Source: a virus
Length of the DNA stretch: 25,260 nt
Direction: 5' to 3' (one strand)
Virus record (IMG/VR): IMGVR_UViG_3300032238_001497
Location: 1-25,260 of that record
How positions within the stretch are numbered: position 1 is the first letter of the stretch; each line of letters begins with the position of its first letter. Below the pieces are notes generated by a model. The model was not told where the DNA came from, searched no databases, and saw only the letters and a list, made by a program, of their open reading frames with translations. Shown piece by piece: positions 1 through 6,473 of this stretch. The translations under genes and the position numbers were made by a program.

Positions 1-789
1 AAGTCTAAAACGTTCTCTTAGAGATGGAGTTCTTTCTCTAGGTCCACCACTACGACCTCTTCTATTACGACCTCTTCTATCACCACCTCCTCCATTAGAA
101 CTTGCTGCAATAAGTCCTGCGATTATCGCAAGATTCATAAACTTATTCAAGTTACTAGAGAATGAATCAAATTGTTTTGCTAATCCTTCACCACCTATAC
201 CCTTAATAAATCCACGAGTTGCATCATAAGCTTTATATCCCCAATCTACAAATGTTACTAATCCATCTAATAATTTTCCACCAACATCTATAATAAAATC
301 TCCAACTTTAGCAGTTAATGCTAAAAATGAAGCTAATTGCGGAGTAAACTGAAGTAATCTTACTGCAAAAAACCCAAGAACTGTATTTAAAATAAATTTT
401 TTAATAGTATCAAGAATACCAATTCTAGGCAGACGCACCTTAGATAATTTTGGATCTTTTCCTGAAGGTTTTTCTTCTAATTTACTTTCTTTTTTATCAA
501 ATTTATCACCTTCTCTTTTTCTTCTTTTTGCTTCTAAAAATTTTCTTTGAGAAGAAAAACTACTCTTTAATAATTTTTCAATACTAATAACGCTAACTTT
601 TATTTCATAGATATCTTCCTGAAATCTATCAGAAAAGTCTTGTTTTCTTATATTTTGATTTTCACTCGAAGAAATAGAAACTCTTTTAGAGTCAACCAAT
701 TTAGATTTTGGTACAATAAAACTCGTTTTTGTTTTCGCCAAAAAACTTTTTGACGACGGAAGCATTTTTTTGGGATCTAAGTTAGCCAT
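1..789 (-). CDS. Virion/tail structural protein, paralogue of the downstream tape-measure candidate (partial, 3' end outside window)
   Basis: The frame opens with ATG at 789 and stays open for 263 codons to the window edge, so the C-terminus is missing. It starts 4 nt after the stop of the 893-aa gene and is probably translated with it. Residues 55-110 are a charged, probably coiled-coil stretch ending in KESKLEEKP. Residues 120-185 hold hydrophobic segments (about 130-160 and 160-182). Residues 215-230 are hydrophobic, followed by a Gly/Arg-rich tail (GGGGDRRGRNRRGRSGG). The coiled coil plus hydrophobic order matches residues 140-235 of the neighbouring 893-aa protein, so I infer a paralogue. 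Its position next to gp26 and a tape-measure-like gene suggests a tail-interior or tail-length protein. I cannot assign it to a named T4 gene. Confidence 0.75.
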   Translation of the reverse strand, partial: MANLDPKKMLPSSKSFLAKTKTSFIVPKSKLVDSKRVSISSSENQNIRKQDFSDRFQEDIYEIKVSVISIEKLLKSSFSSQRKFLEAKRRKREGDKFDKKESKLEEKPSGKDPKLSKVRLPRIGILDTIKKFILNTVLGFFAVRLLQFTPQLASFLALTAKVGDFIIDVGGKLLDGLVTFVDWGYKAYDATRGFIKGIGGEGLAKQFDSFSSNLNKFMNLAIIAGLIAASSNGGGGDRRGRNRRGRSGGPRERTPSLRERFRL

Positions 790-793
790 TTAC

Positions 794-3475
794 TTATTTG
801 ATTCCATGTGTTGCTTTTGCATGTCTAGTTCCTTTAGAATGTTGTGCAGACATTGCAGGAACTTTGGAATGCGCTTTTGTTGTAGATGCACTATCACCGG
901 ATTTTTTACTATTTTTAGATGTATTGAGAACAACTACTTTTTGTTTTGGTGGTGGAGGTGGTGCAGATGATTTTGGTTTTGAATTACCAAGTTTTGCATT
1001 TGTTGTTTTGGGTTTATTCAAGTTATCAGCAACAACTATACCGCTTCCACCAGGACGTAAATTTGCCCATCCTTTAGCCTGAAGAATTCTAAGAACTCCA
1101 GATAATCCTTTAAAAGCAGCTTCTCCAACATTTCCATTTCTTAATCCTTTTCTACTTTCTTTGAAGTATTGAGTTGCAGTTTTATTTGAATCATAAACAT
1201 CATTAGTTCTTGCTTTCCCATCTTTTCCAACTTTAAAACTAAATTGACCAAGTGCAAGATTTGCGAGTTTATCATTCATAAACTTATTATAAGTCTCCTG
1301 ACCCAAACCAGCCGCACCAACTCCAGACTGTCCATGTTTTCTATAATATTCTACAGCTGGTTGTGTATACCTTTTTAATGCGTCATTATTAATTCTAAAT
1401 CCAGCACCAAGAGGTCCTAATAATCCCTTTGCTGCATATTGCAAACCTGTAATTTTTGCTCCTAGGTTTTTAATTCTTCCTCCAGATAGTTTTTCCGCAA
1501 GATTTTCAACACCTTCACTTTTTAAACCCTTTAAGAAATCAGGAATTGCCCCTTTATTTCTTATATCTTGATATAATTTTTTAATATTCCCACCGATGCC
1601 GGTGTCTCTTTTTGGATCATATATTGAAGCAATATCTTTATCACTTTCTCCCAATCTTTTTGTTACTGCAGCATATTCTTTCTTATAATCATTTTTTTCA
1701 AATTTTTCTGCCCATTTTTCAATTCCCCACCTGCTATCTTGAGTTTTTTGAAGTCTGTCTTTTATACCACCAGCAGCATTTCTTAAAGATTTTAATCCAC
1801 GATTTACAATATTGAAAGAAGCAGGACCTGAACCTCTTCCAAGATTTTGCAATTGATCTTGTCCATATTTTAATAGTCCACCCATTCCTCCTTTTCTGGC
1901 TGATAACGCTGCTTGATTGATACCGCCCATCATTCCAGAAATATTTGGTCCAGAAAAGCTTGGAGATTTTCCATTTTTCATGGTCGATATTAAATTATTA
2001 ATGGACCCTATTAAACTTTTATTTCCAGATAAAGATTGTCCTCTAGCATAGTTTTCTAATGATCTTACAAGATTATCTCTATTGTTTAATAAAGGATCTA
2101 CATATCTTTTTTCTACATCACCAATAAAACCACCACCAGCTGCATGAGGAATTCCAGAAAGAATTTTTGGTCTATTTGTTCCACCACCTGCAGAATTTAA
2201 TCTTTCTAAATATGAAACTCCATATTTATTGACTGCTCCGCGAGACATGACGAACTCGCCATCACTAAGCATTGCAGGAATTTTATCAACTCCTCTTTCT
2301 CCACTTACAAATCCACCTGAAGCATATGCAGAAGTTTTTCCAGATTTTAAATACGAAATTTGCTCATCAATCTCAGCACCTTTTCCTTGAAGTTTTTCAA
2401 AAAGATTTAAATTTGCTTTCTGCTGTTCAAGTTGCTTAAGTTTATCTTCTGTACTTCCAGGTGCTCCTTTCGTTTCTCTTTCTTGCTCATCTACTGTACC
2501 AGGAGCCATTGCTGGAATCAATGCTCCAGCAGCAAATAATCCTATTCCTGCTGCTGCTACTTTATTTCTAGCTATAAATCTCAATAATGATGGAATTGCA
2601 AATCTAGTAAGTCGAATTAATCCTCTAGCTACAATTCCGGTAATTGAACGAACAAATGCGCCAAAAGATGTTCCAAATAATAAGTATGATCCAAGAAGAG
2701 CTGGCCACCAATCTTTAACAAATCGAATAATACTTTGGATTTTTCCTTGATTTTTAGGATCCCCAAACCATCCAACCAATTTATACATGACTCTTCCTAA
2801 GAAGGTCATCACAAAGAAATGGATAATTTTATCCCAGATTGATTTAACCGGTGCTAAAATCCCAGTAATAATTTTTTGTATTTTTTCAAAAGGTTTTTTC
2901 TCTAATTGAGATTCTTTTTCTCTTCTTTTATTATACTCTGAGTTTTTTCTTTCTAAATCTTGCTCTTTACTTGTTAATTTAAATTGATCTTTAAGTATAT
3001 TTGCAATAGACTCTACAGATTTTCTAATTGCTGATATATTATTTTCTAATTCATCTCCAAGTTGAGGTCCAATTTTATCAATTTTATCCTTAGATTTTGC
3101 TGATGGTAATAATTTTTGTGGAGATACTACAGAAACAGGTGTTGCAATAAAATATCTTTCCTTTGTAATTCTTAAAGGACTGGTTGCCTTTACCTTATTT
3201 GCATTAATTTTTTTGGTATTGACTTTAAATCTTCCTTTTCCAGTGTTTCTCTTAATTCTTAATAATTCTTGTCTTAATAACTCAACTTCTTCGTGAGGTA
3301 TTTTTTCTTTTCCAATCGAACTATATTTTATAGTCGCTTCTTTTAAAAGAGTAAAATAGGTATCATAATCCAAGTCAAAAACATCTTCTAATCCAAGAAG
3401 TCTCAGAATTCTTTCGTCAATCTTTTCTGAGACGTTTCCTGAACGCGAATTTTGACTTGGATTACCAACTACCAT
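794..3475 (-). CDS. Candidate tail tape-measure protein (893 aa)
   Basis: A long basic protein with alternating coiled-coil and hydrophobic parts. Residues 140-195 are heptad-like and highly charged. Residues 200-325 carry several hydrophobic segments (about 215-233, 258-285, 305-325). At residues 386-418 there is GGFVSGERGVDKIPAML, then DGEFVMSRGAVNKYG, a Gly-rich GVDKIPAML..GEFVM pattern that recurs in phage tape-measure proteins. Residues 430-893 are Gly/Lys-rich and end in a Pro run and a Ser/Thr/Lys/His-rich tail. It is longer than T4 gp29 (590 aa), with no convincing alignment to it by eye. It lies directly after gp26 and the 53-aa ORF, the usual place for a tape measure after tail-assembly chaperones. 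The role is inferred from motif and position. The start is ATG, 1 nt after the upstream stop. Confidence 0.7.
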   Translation of the reverse strand: MVVGNPSQNSRSGNVSEKIDERILRLLGLEDVFDLDYDTYFTLLKEATIKYSSIGKEKIPHEEVELLRQELLRIKRNTGKGRFKVNTKKINANKVKATSPLRITKERYFIATPVSVVSPQKLLPSAKSKDKIDKIGPQLGDELENNISAIRKSVESIANILKDQFKLTSKEQDLERKNSEYNKRREKESQLEKKPFEKIQKIITGILAPVKSIWDKIIHFFVMTFLGRVMYKLVGWFGDPKNQGKIQSIIRFVKDWWPALLGSYLLFGTSFGAFVRSITGIVARGLIRLTRFAIPSLLRFIARNKVAAAGIGLFAAGALIPAMAPGTVDEQERETKGAPGSTEDKLKQLEQQKANLNLFEKLQGKGAEIDEQISYLKSGKTSAYASGGFVSGERGVDKIPAMLSDGEFVMSRGAVNKYGVSYLERLNSAGGGTNRPKILSGIPHAAGGGFIGDVEKRYVDPLLNNRDNLVRSLENYARGQSLSGNKSLIGSINNLISTMKNGKSPSFSGPNISGMMGGINQAALSARKGGMGGLLKYGQDQLQNLGRGSGPASFNIVNRGLKSLRNAAGGIKDRLQKTQDSRWGIEKWAEKFEKNDYKKEYAAVTKRLGESDKDIASIYDPKRDTGIGGNIKKLYQDIRNKGAIPDFLKGLKSEGVENLAEKLSGGRIKNLGAKITGLQYAAKGLLGPLGAGFRINNDALKRYTQPAVEYYRKHGQSGVGAAGLGQETYNKFMNDKLANLALGQFSFKVGKDGKARTNDVYDSNKTATQYFKESRKGLRNGNVGEAAFKGLSGVLRILQAKGWANLRPGGSGIVVADNLNKPKTTNAKLGNSKPKSSAPPPPPKQKVVVLNTSKNSKKSGDSASTTKAHSKVPAMSAQHSKGTRHAKATHGIK

Positions 3476-3476
3476 T

Positions 3477-3638
3477 TTATTCTAGTTGCTGTTTAGACTT
3501 TTCTTCTTCTAGGTGATTTTTAAGCATAGCAACATAGATATCCCTCTCCCAAGGTATCATATTTTCAATCTCCCATAAAGAGTATTTATGATACTGCATT
3601 AGAGAAAAATTGAGAGTATAATAGTTCTCTAGGTCCAT
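3477..3638 (-). CDS. 53-aa ORF between gp26 and the tape-measure candidate; possible -1 frameshift extension of gp26
   Basis: The ORF codes for 53 aa and begins MDLENYYTLNFSLMQYHKYS. It contains WEIENMIPWERDIYVAML and ends in a charged tail (EEEKSKQQLE). It has no signal peptide or membrane segment. The ...Y..W...E...MPWE pattern is typical of small proteins beside gp26 in T4-like phages, and it resembles the C-terminal half of frameshifted tail-assembly chaperones. It starts 11 nt after the gp26 stop and ends 1 nt before the next start. An AGGA lies upstream, but the ATG sits inside a perfect palindrome that could block ribosome access. The reading frame continues upstream of the ATG to the end of gp26, where a slippery heptamer could join the two. 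It could be made alone, as a fusion, or both. Confidence 0.75.
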   Translation of the reverse strand: MDLENYYTLNFSLMQYHKYSLWEIENMIPWERDIYVAMLKNHLEEEKSKQQLE

Positions 3639-3662
3639 ATGGACCAATCCTATCCGAAAAAA
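3632..3662 (-). promoter_or_regulatory. Putative programmed -1 frameshift signal: slippery heptamer plus hairpin
   Basis: On the minus strand the gp26 codons TTT TTC are preceded by T, giving the heptamer T TTT TTC (3662-3656), which fits X XXY YYZ exactly in the gp26 frame. Ten nt downstream is the perfect palindrome GGTCCATATGGACC (3645-3632), a 5-bp stem with an ATAT loop. The gp26 stop comes two codons after the heptamer. A -1 slip would read CGG ATA GGA TTG GTC CAT and then the 53-aa ORF, giving a fusion of about 297 aa. The hairpin is short and its spacer is slightly long, so efficiency cannot be judged. Confidence 0.6.
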
Positions 3663-4369
3663 CTAGACAGACCCTCCAGAACTACTTCACTTTCAACATT
3701 TGTGACTGGATTTGAAACCTTAACAGTATGTGAGAGTTTAGGCATTGTTTCAAAGAATTTTTCAATTTCTTTGAACTGAGAAGAATTCATTTGATCTAAG
3801 AAATCTGAAATTTCTTTTTTTGTTACATCTCCAGAAGCCCACACTTCATCTTCTGTGTAAATTTTATCTACACAATCTGCAATAAGATCAAAAGACTGTT
3901 CAATATTAGAATTCTTCGACAGATCAAAATTATTTTTAATGAATTGATCTAATGATGGATATTTCATATCCATCGAAATTGAGTTGTCTACCTTAATACT
4001 CTTTTTATGATCTTCATTTTTTTGGACTTTAATATCATCAATATTAATTTTGACTAAAACATAAGTTTCTTCATCATCTGGGCAAATAATATTGACTTCT
4101 ACTTCTTCTCCAACAGACTTTCCTCGAATGTTTAAGAAGAGATATTCAATATCAAATGTAGGAAGTGCTTCTACTTTGATACCTTTTGTTTGAATACAAC
4201 TTTTAATTACTGTTTTAATTGCGGTTGTAATTTGCTTCATGTCTTCGCTTTCTAATGCTAAGACTAAAAGTTTTTCTTCACGAACTAAAAATGGTCTATA
4301 TTGAATTGTTTCTCCCGTAGATGGTAATTCCAACTCATATGTCGGCGTAGAAATTTTTGGTAAAGGCAT
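3650..4369 (-). CDS. 26: Baseplate hub protein gp26 (T4_baseplate family)
   Basis: A 239-aa protein that begins MPLPKISTPTYELELPSTGE and continues IQYRPFLVREEKLLVLALES, the signature of cyanophage gp26 (T4 gp26 is about 208 aa). The N-terminal third is the conserved core. The C-terminal part is acidic and helical, with QMNSSQFKEIEKFFETMPKL and then SFFG at the end. T4 gp26 is needed for baseplate hub assembly and is not clearly a permanent virion part, so a chaperone role is plausible. A good ribosome site (TAGGAG) lies 4 nt before the ATG. The last codons form a slippery heptamer that may give a longer frameshifted product with the following ORF. Confidence 0.88.
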   Translation of the reverse strand: MPLPKISTPTYELELPSTGETIQYRPFLVREEKLLVLALESEDMKQITTAIKTVIKSCIQTKGIKVEALPTFDIEYLFLNIRGKSVGEEVEVNIICPDDEETYVLVKINIDDIKVQKNEDHKKSIKVDNSISMDMKYPSLDQFIKNNFDLSKNSNIEQSFDLIADCVDKIYTEDEVWASGDVTKKEISDFLDQMNSSQFKEIEKFFETMPKLSHTVKVSNPVTNVESEVVLEGLSSFFG

Positions 4370-4395
4370 AATCTCCTATAAAATTCAGATAACAT

Positions 4396-4403
4396 TATTT
4401 AGG
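4396..4403 (-). promoter_or_regulatory. Possible late promoter variant upstream of gp26
   Basis: The minus-strand octamer CCTAAATA lies 27 nt before the gp26 ATG. It differs from the T4-type late consensus TATAAATA at the first two positions. The distance matches that of the exact octamers before the fibre genes. The two mismatches make this a weak call. Confidence 0.35.
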
Positions 4404-4448
4404 GGGTGTCCAGAAAGAAAACTGTCCACTCACCCTCCATTTTCAGGA

Positions 4449-4476
4449 ATTTACCTGCTATAATAAACAGGTAAAT
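4449..4476 (+). promoter_or_regulatory. Extended -10 promoter inside a 9-bp perfect inverted repeat
   Basis: ATTTACCTG (4449-4457) and CAGGTAAAT (4468-4476) are exact reverse complements. The 10-nt spacer holds TATAAT (4459-4464), and the left arm ends in TG, giving TGCTATAAT, a perfect extended -10. No good -35 is visible. Transcription should start near 4471, only about 16 nt before the small membrane-protein gene. The symmetric arms around the -10 look like an operator for a dimeric repressor, which is an inference. Confidence 0.6.
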
Positions 4477-4486
4477 AAAAATTCCA

Positions 4487-4735
4487 ATGAAGCGAGCATT
4501 TTCTTCTCTTGTCGTCCTTTACGGTCTAGGTCTTTCAACTTTGTTTTTCTGTGGTCTAGTCGCAGATATGGGTGCTCTTGATGCAGCATTTCGCAATGGA
4601 AGTGAGCGAGCAGAACTCCGCCATCGAATTAATGTCTTTGCTGATGGTACTTGGTTTATGCTTGCAAACCTAATTACAATCGCAGGTGCTTACGGAACTT
4701 ATTCAAGCGTCAAGAAGAAAAAAGAAGAATCTTGA
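4487..4735 (+). CDS. Small two-helix membrane protein in a single-gene cassette
   Basis: An 82-aa protein with a hydrophobic helix at about residues 6-27 (SSLVVLYGLGLSTLFFCGLV), a charged middle (FRNGSERAELRHRINVF), a second hydrophobic stretch at 56-72 (FMLANLITIAGAYGTYS) and a Lys-rich end (KKKKEES). I do not recognise a named family; similar small proteins are common in cyanophages. It stands alone on the plus strand between minus-strand tail genes, with its own extended -10 promoter and its own terminator overlapping the stop codon. Its first 120 bases are about 44% G+C, against about 23% in a sampled 60-nt line of gp26. No Shine-Dalgarno is visible in the short leader. The layout is that of a phage moron gene. 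Function unknown, perhaps acting on the host membrane. Confidence 0.72.
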   Translation: MKRAFSSLVVLYGLGLSTLFFCGLVADMGALDAAFRNGSERAELRHRINVFADGTWFMLANLITIAGAYGTYSSVKKKKEES

Positions 4736-4756
4736 GGAGGGAAACCTCCTTTTTTT
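4735..4756 (+). terminator. Intrinsic terminator after the small membrane protein
   Basis: AGGAGG (4735-4740), tetraloop GAAA, CCTCCT (4745-4750), then a T run to 4756. The stem begins at the last base of the TGA stop codon. The T run also holds the end of the convergent gp54-like gene. Confidence 0.85.
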
Positions 4757-5603
4757 ATGCAACACCAAGGAAGTTTGCGGTATTAGTTGCATCTTGAGAT
4801 CTCTGTCCAAAATTATTATAATACTCGTTTGTAACCACAGTACTTTTTGTAAGTCCGTTATATCCAACTGTTCCGCCAGGATTATTTGTCTGATTACTTG
4901 TATTTAATTCTGGATTTCCTGTAGCGTTTGGTTGTGGAGTTGTTTGAGAAATACTTTTAGAATTTTGAATAAAATATCTAGAATATGAAAAAGAAACAGT
5001 AACCTTTAATAAAGAAGCTGTTTCGTAAGATACAGGCATTGATGTAATATTGGTAGGAAAAGCCTGAATAAATCGATAAGTTAAAGGACTTGCTGCAGGA
5101 AGTTGACCAACTGCTCCAAGATCTTTTTCAAATTTTGTAATGTATAAATCACTTGTTTGATAATCATCTGGCCAATTAACTCTATAAGAATAGTAATTAT
5201 TTGTTATGTTATTTTCAAGATCACTTGAAACATTTTCATTTACAATATACCTTAACCATGTTTCAAAAAATTTAATCTGGTAGTAAGCACTATCAACATA
5301 AAAAGTAAAATCTGCTTTATCGTCATATAATCTTCTATATCCGTGCCTTTCAGTTACTCCGGTGTGATCATTGGTAATTTCATGAGTAGCAATACTTGAT
5401 CCAGGAAGACTTGCCTCTGAACAAGATAATATAAGTCTATTTGTATCTAAATTTACACCATTTAAAGAAAGCGCCTTCCCCATATTAGGTGGTGACGCTA
5501 CATATACTTCAAAGTTATTTGTTAACGCAGGCCTCATAATCATTGAAGCCTTGAGTTCAGTTATTGTTCTTGCTCTTGCTGGTGTAGAACCGTTGCTAGC
5601 CAT
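4755..5603 (-). CDS. 54: gp54-like baseplate tail tube initiator (gp19 fold)
   Basis: A 282-aa protein. Residues 20-120 follow the T4 gp19-family pattern: RPALTNNFEVYVASPP, then CSEASLPGSSIATHEIT, then ERHGYRRLYDDKADFTFYVD and KFFETWLRYI. The C-terminal 60 residues are Asn/Thr/Gln-rich and probably flexible. At 282 aa it is closer to T4 gp54 (320 aa) than to the major tube protein gp19 (about 160-210 aa), and the nearby gp26, gp48 and gp53 support gp54. gp54 sits on the baseplate hub and starts tube polymerisation. A divergent tube protein is the alternative. The ATG at 5603 is followed by MASNGSTPARARTITELKAS. It converges with the small membrane-protein gene and diverges from gp4. Confidence 0.72.
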   Translation of the reverse strand: MASNGSTPARARTITELKASMIMRPALTNNFEVYVASPPNMGKALSLNGVNLDTNRLILSCSEASLPGSSIATHEITNDHTGVTERHGYRRLYDDKADFTFYVDSAYYQIKFFETWLRYIVNENVSSDLENNITNNYYSYRVNWPDDYQTSDLYITKFEKDLGAVGQLPAASPLTYRFIQAFPTNITSMPVSYETASLLKVTVSFSYSRYFIQNSKSISQTTPQPNATGNPELNTSNQTNNPGGTVGYNGLTKSTVVTNEYYNNFGQRSQDATNTANFLGVA

Positions 5604-5604
5604 C

Positions 5605-5612
5605 TATAAATA
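5605..5612 (+). promoter_or_regulatory. Late promoter TATAAATA for the gp4-gp53 operon
   Basis: An exact T4-type late octamer TATAAATA on the plus strand, 32 nt before the gp4 ATG at 5645. It abuts the start codon of the divergent gp54-like gene. It should be read by gp55-type sigma with gp33 and the clamp, as in T4. Confidence 0.75.
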
Positions 5613-5644
5613 GTTTTACTTTGATATATTATGTAGCACAGATA

Positions 5645-6088
5645 ATGGCAGAAAGTATCAAAAGCAAGTACCGACCAGTATTTCCAAATAAGTATAAAGG
5701 AAATCCAAATAATATTATTTGCAGAAGTACTTGGGAAAGAAAATTTTGTCGTTGGTGTGATTTGAATGAAAATATTTTAGAATGGGGAAGTGAAGAATTT
5801 TGGATTCCATATCGATCACCAATCGATAAAAGGGTTCATAGATATTTTCCCGACTTTTACATTAAAGTTAAAGAGTCAAATGGAGAAATAAAAAGTTACG
5901 TTGTTGAAGTGAAACCTAAAAAACAAACTGTTCCTCCAAAACAACCATCTAGAGTTACAAAATCATATATTCATGAAGTTAAAACATATGTTGTAAACCA
6001 AGCAAAGTGGGAAGCAGCAACAGAATTTTGTAAAGATAGACTTTTGGAATTTAAAGTTATCACAGAAGACGAACTAGGAATTAAATGA
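5645..6088 (+). CDS. 4: Head completion protein gp4 (PD-(D/E)XK / TnsA-like fold)
   Basis: A 147-aa protein with the cyanophage gp4 signature KYRPVFPNKYKGNPNNI, then RSTWERKF and LEWGSEEFWIPYRSPID. The residues expected for a restriction-type nuclease fold are present: E31 in WERKF, D70 in YFPDFYI, and E88 and K90 in VEVKPKK. In T4, gp4 is needed to finish the filled head before tail joining. The frame extends upstream to a TTG at 5621, but the ATG at 5645 matches where homologues begin and sits 32 nt after a late promoter, so I chose it. No clear Shine-Dalgarno is seen. The TGA overlaps the next ATG (ATGA), implying coupled translation. Confidence 0.88.
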   Translation: MAESIKSKYRPVFPNKYKGNPNNIICRSTWERKFCRWCDLNENILEWGSEEFWIPYRSPIDKRVHRYFPDFYIKVKESNGEIKSYVVEVKPKKQTVPPKQPSRVTKSYIHEVKTYVVNQAKWEAATEFCKDRLLEFKVITEDELGIK

Positions 6089-6435
6089 ACAGACTTGCTT
6101 TTCTAAAAGAACACATCGGTGATTTTCAAAATGTTTCAGAAATGATGAGGGAAGTTTTTAATATTTTAAATGAAACCGATAGATTCCCAATCGCTGGTCG
6201 AAATTATACCTTTTCATATCGTCCAAAAACTCGAAATATAGTTTATGATCCTTATCCAATTGTAGCAGTTTTTGCTGTTGAAGATTGGGGAATTAAAGGA
6301 ATTAATTATCATTGGAAAAAACAGAAAAATTATAGTTGGAAAGAAATTAAAAGTCCTCTTTATATTGTTAAACAATCTGAGGTTGCAGAATTGGAAGCAC
6401 TTCAAAGTTTCTTCAAACCAAAGATTAACGTCTAA
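6085..6435 (+). CDS. Conserved hypothetical between gp4 and gp48
   Basis: A 116-aa soluble protein with MNRLAFLKEHIGDFQNVSEM, then FSYRPKTRNIVYDPYPIVAVF, WGIKGINYHWKK, and SPLYIVKQSEVAELEALQSF. It has no membrane segment or signal peptide. I do not recognise a named family, although a protein of this kind commonly sits here in T4-like cyanophages. It overlaps gp4 by 4 nt and is followed by gp48 in the same late operon, so a late role in head completion, neck or baseplate assembly is likely but unproven. Confidence 0.75.
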   Translation: MNRLAFLKEHIGDFQNVSEMMREVFNILNETDRFPIAGRNYTFSYRPKTRNIVYDPYPIVAVFAVEDWGIKGINYHWKKQKNYSWKEIKSPLYIVKQSEVAELEALQSFFKPKINV

Positions 6436-6438
6436 ATA
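6431..6438 (+). promoter_or_regulatory. Possible late promoter variant before gp48
   Basis: TCTAAATA lies 35 nt before the gp48 ATG and differs at position 2 from NATAAATA. Its TAA is the stop codon of the upstream gene, as at three other late octamers in this window, which raises confidence somewhat. Confidence 0.45.
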
Positions 6439-6473
6439 ATTAGAAAACTTCCCAATCTTAATAAAAACTTCTA

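Noticed and set aside
798-1082. Plus-strand open frames opposite the tape-measure candidate
   Set aside because: Cys/Phe-rich translations with no homology signal and no ribosome site; they are the complement of low-complexity Pro/Lys/Ser coding sequence.
3583-3590. CATAAATA on the minus strand inside the 53-aa ORF
   Set aside because: It encodes part of the conserved YHKYS segment and is 108 nt before the tape-measure start, much farther than the 23-40 nt seen at the other sites.
5621-5644. Upstream TTG start for gp4
   Set aside because: It would add eight residues absent from what I recall of homologues and lies too close to the late promoter for a normal leader.
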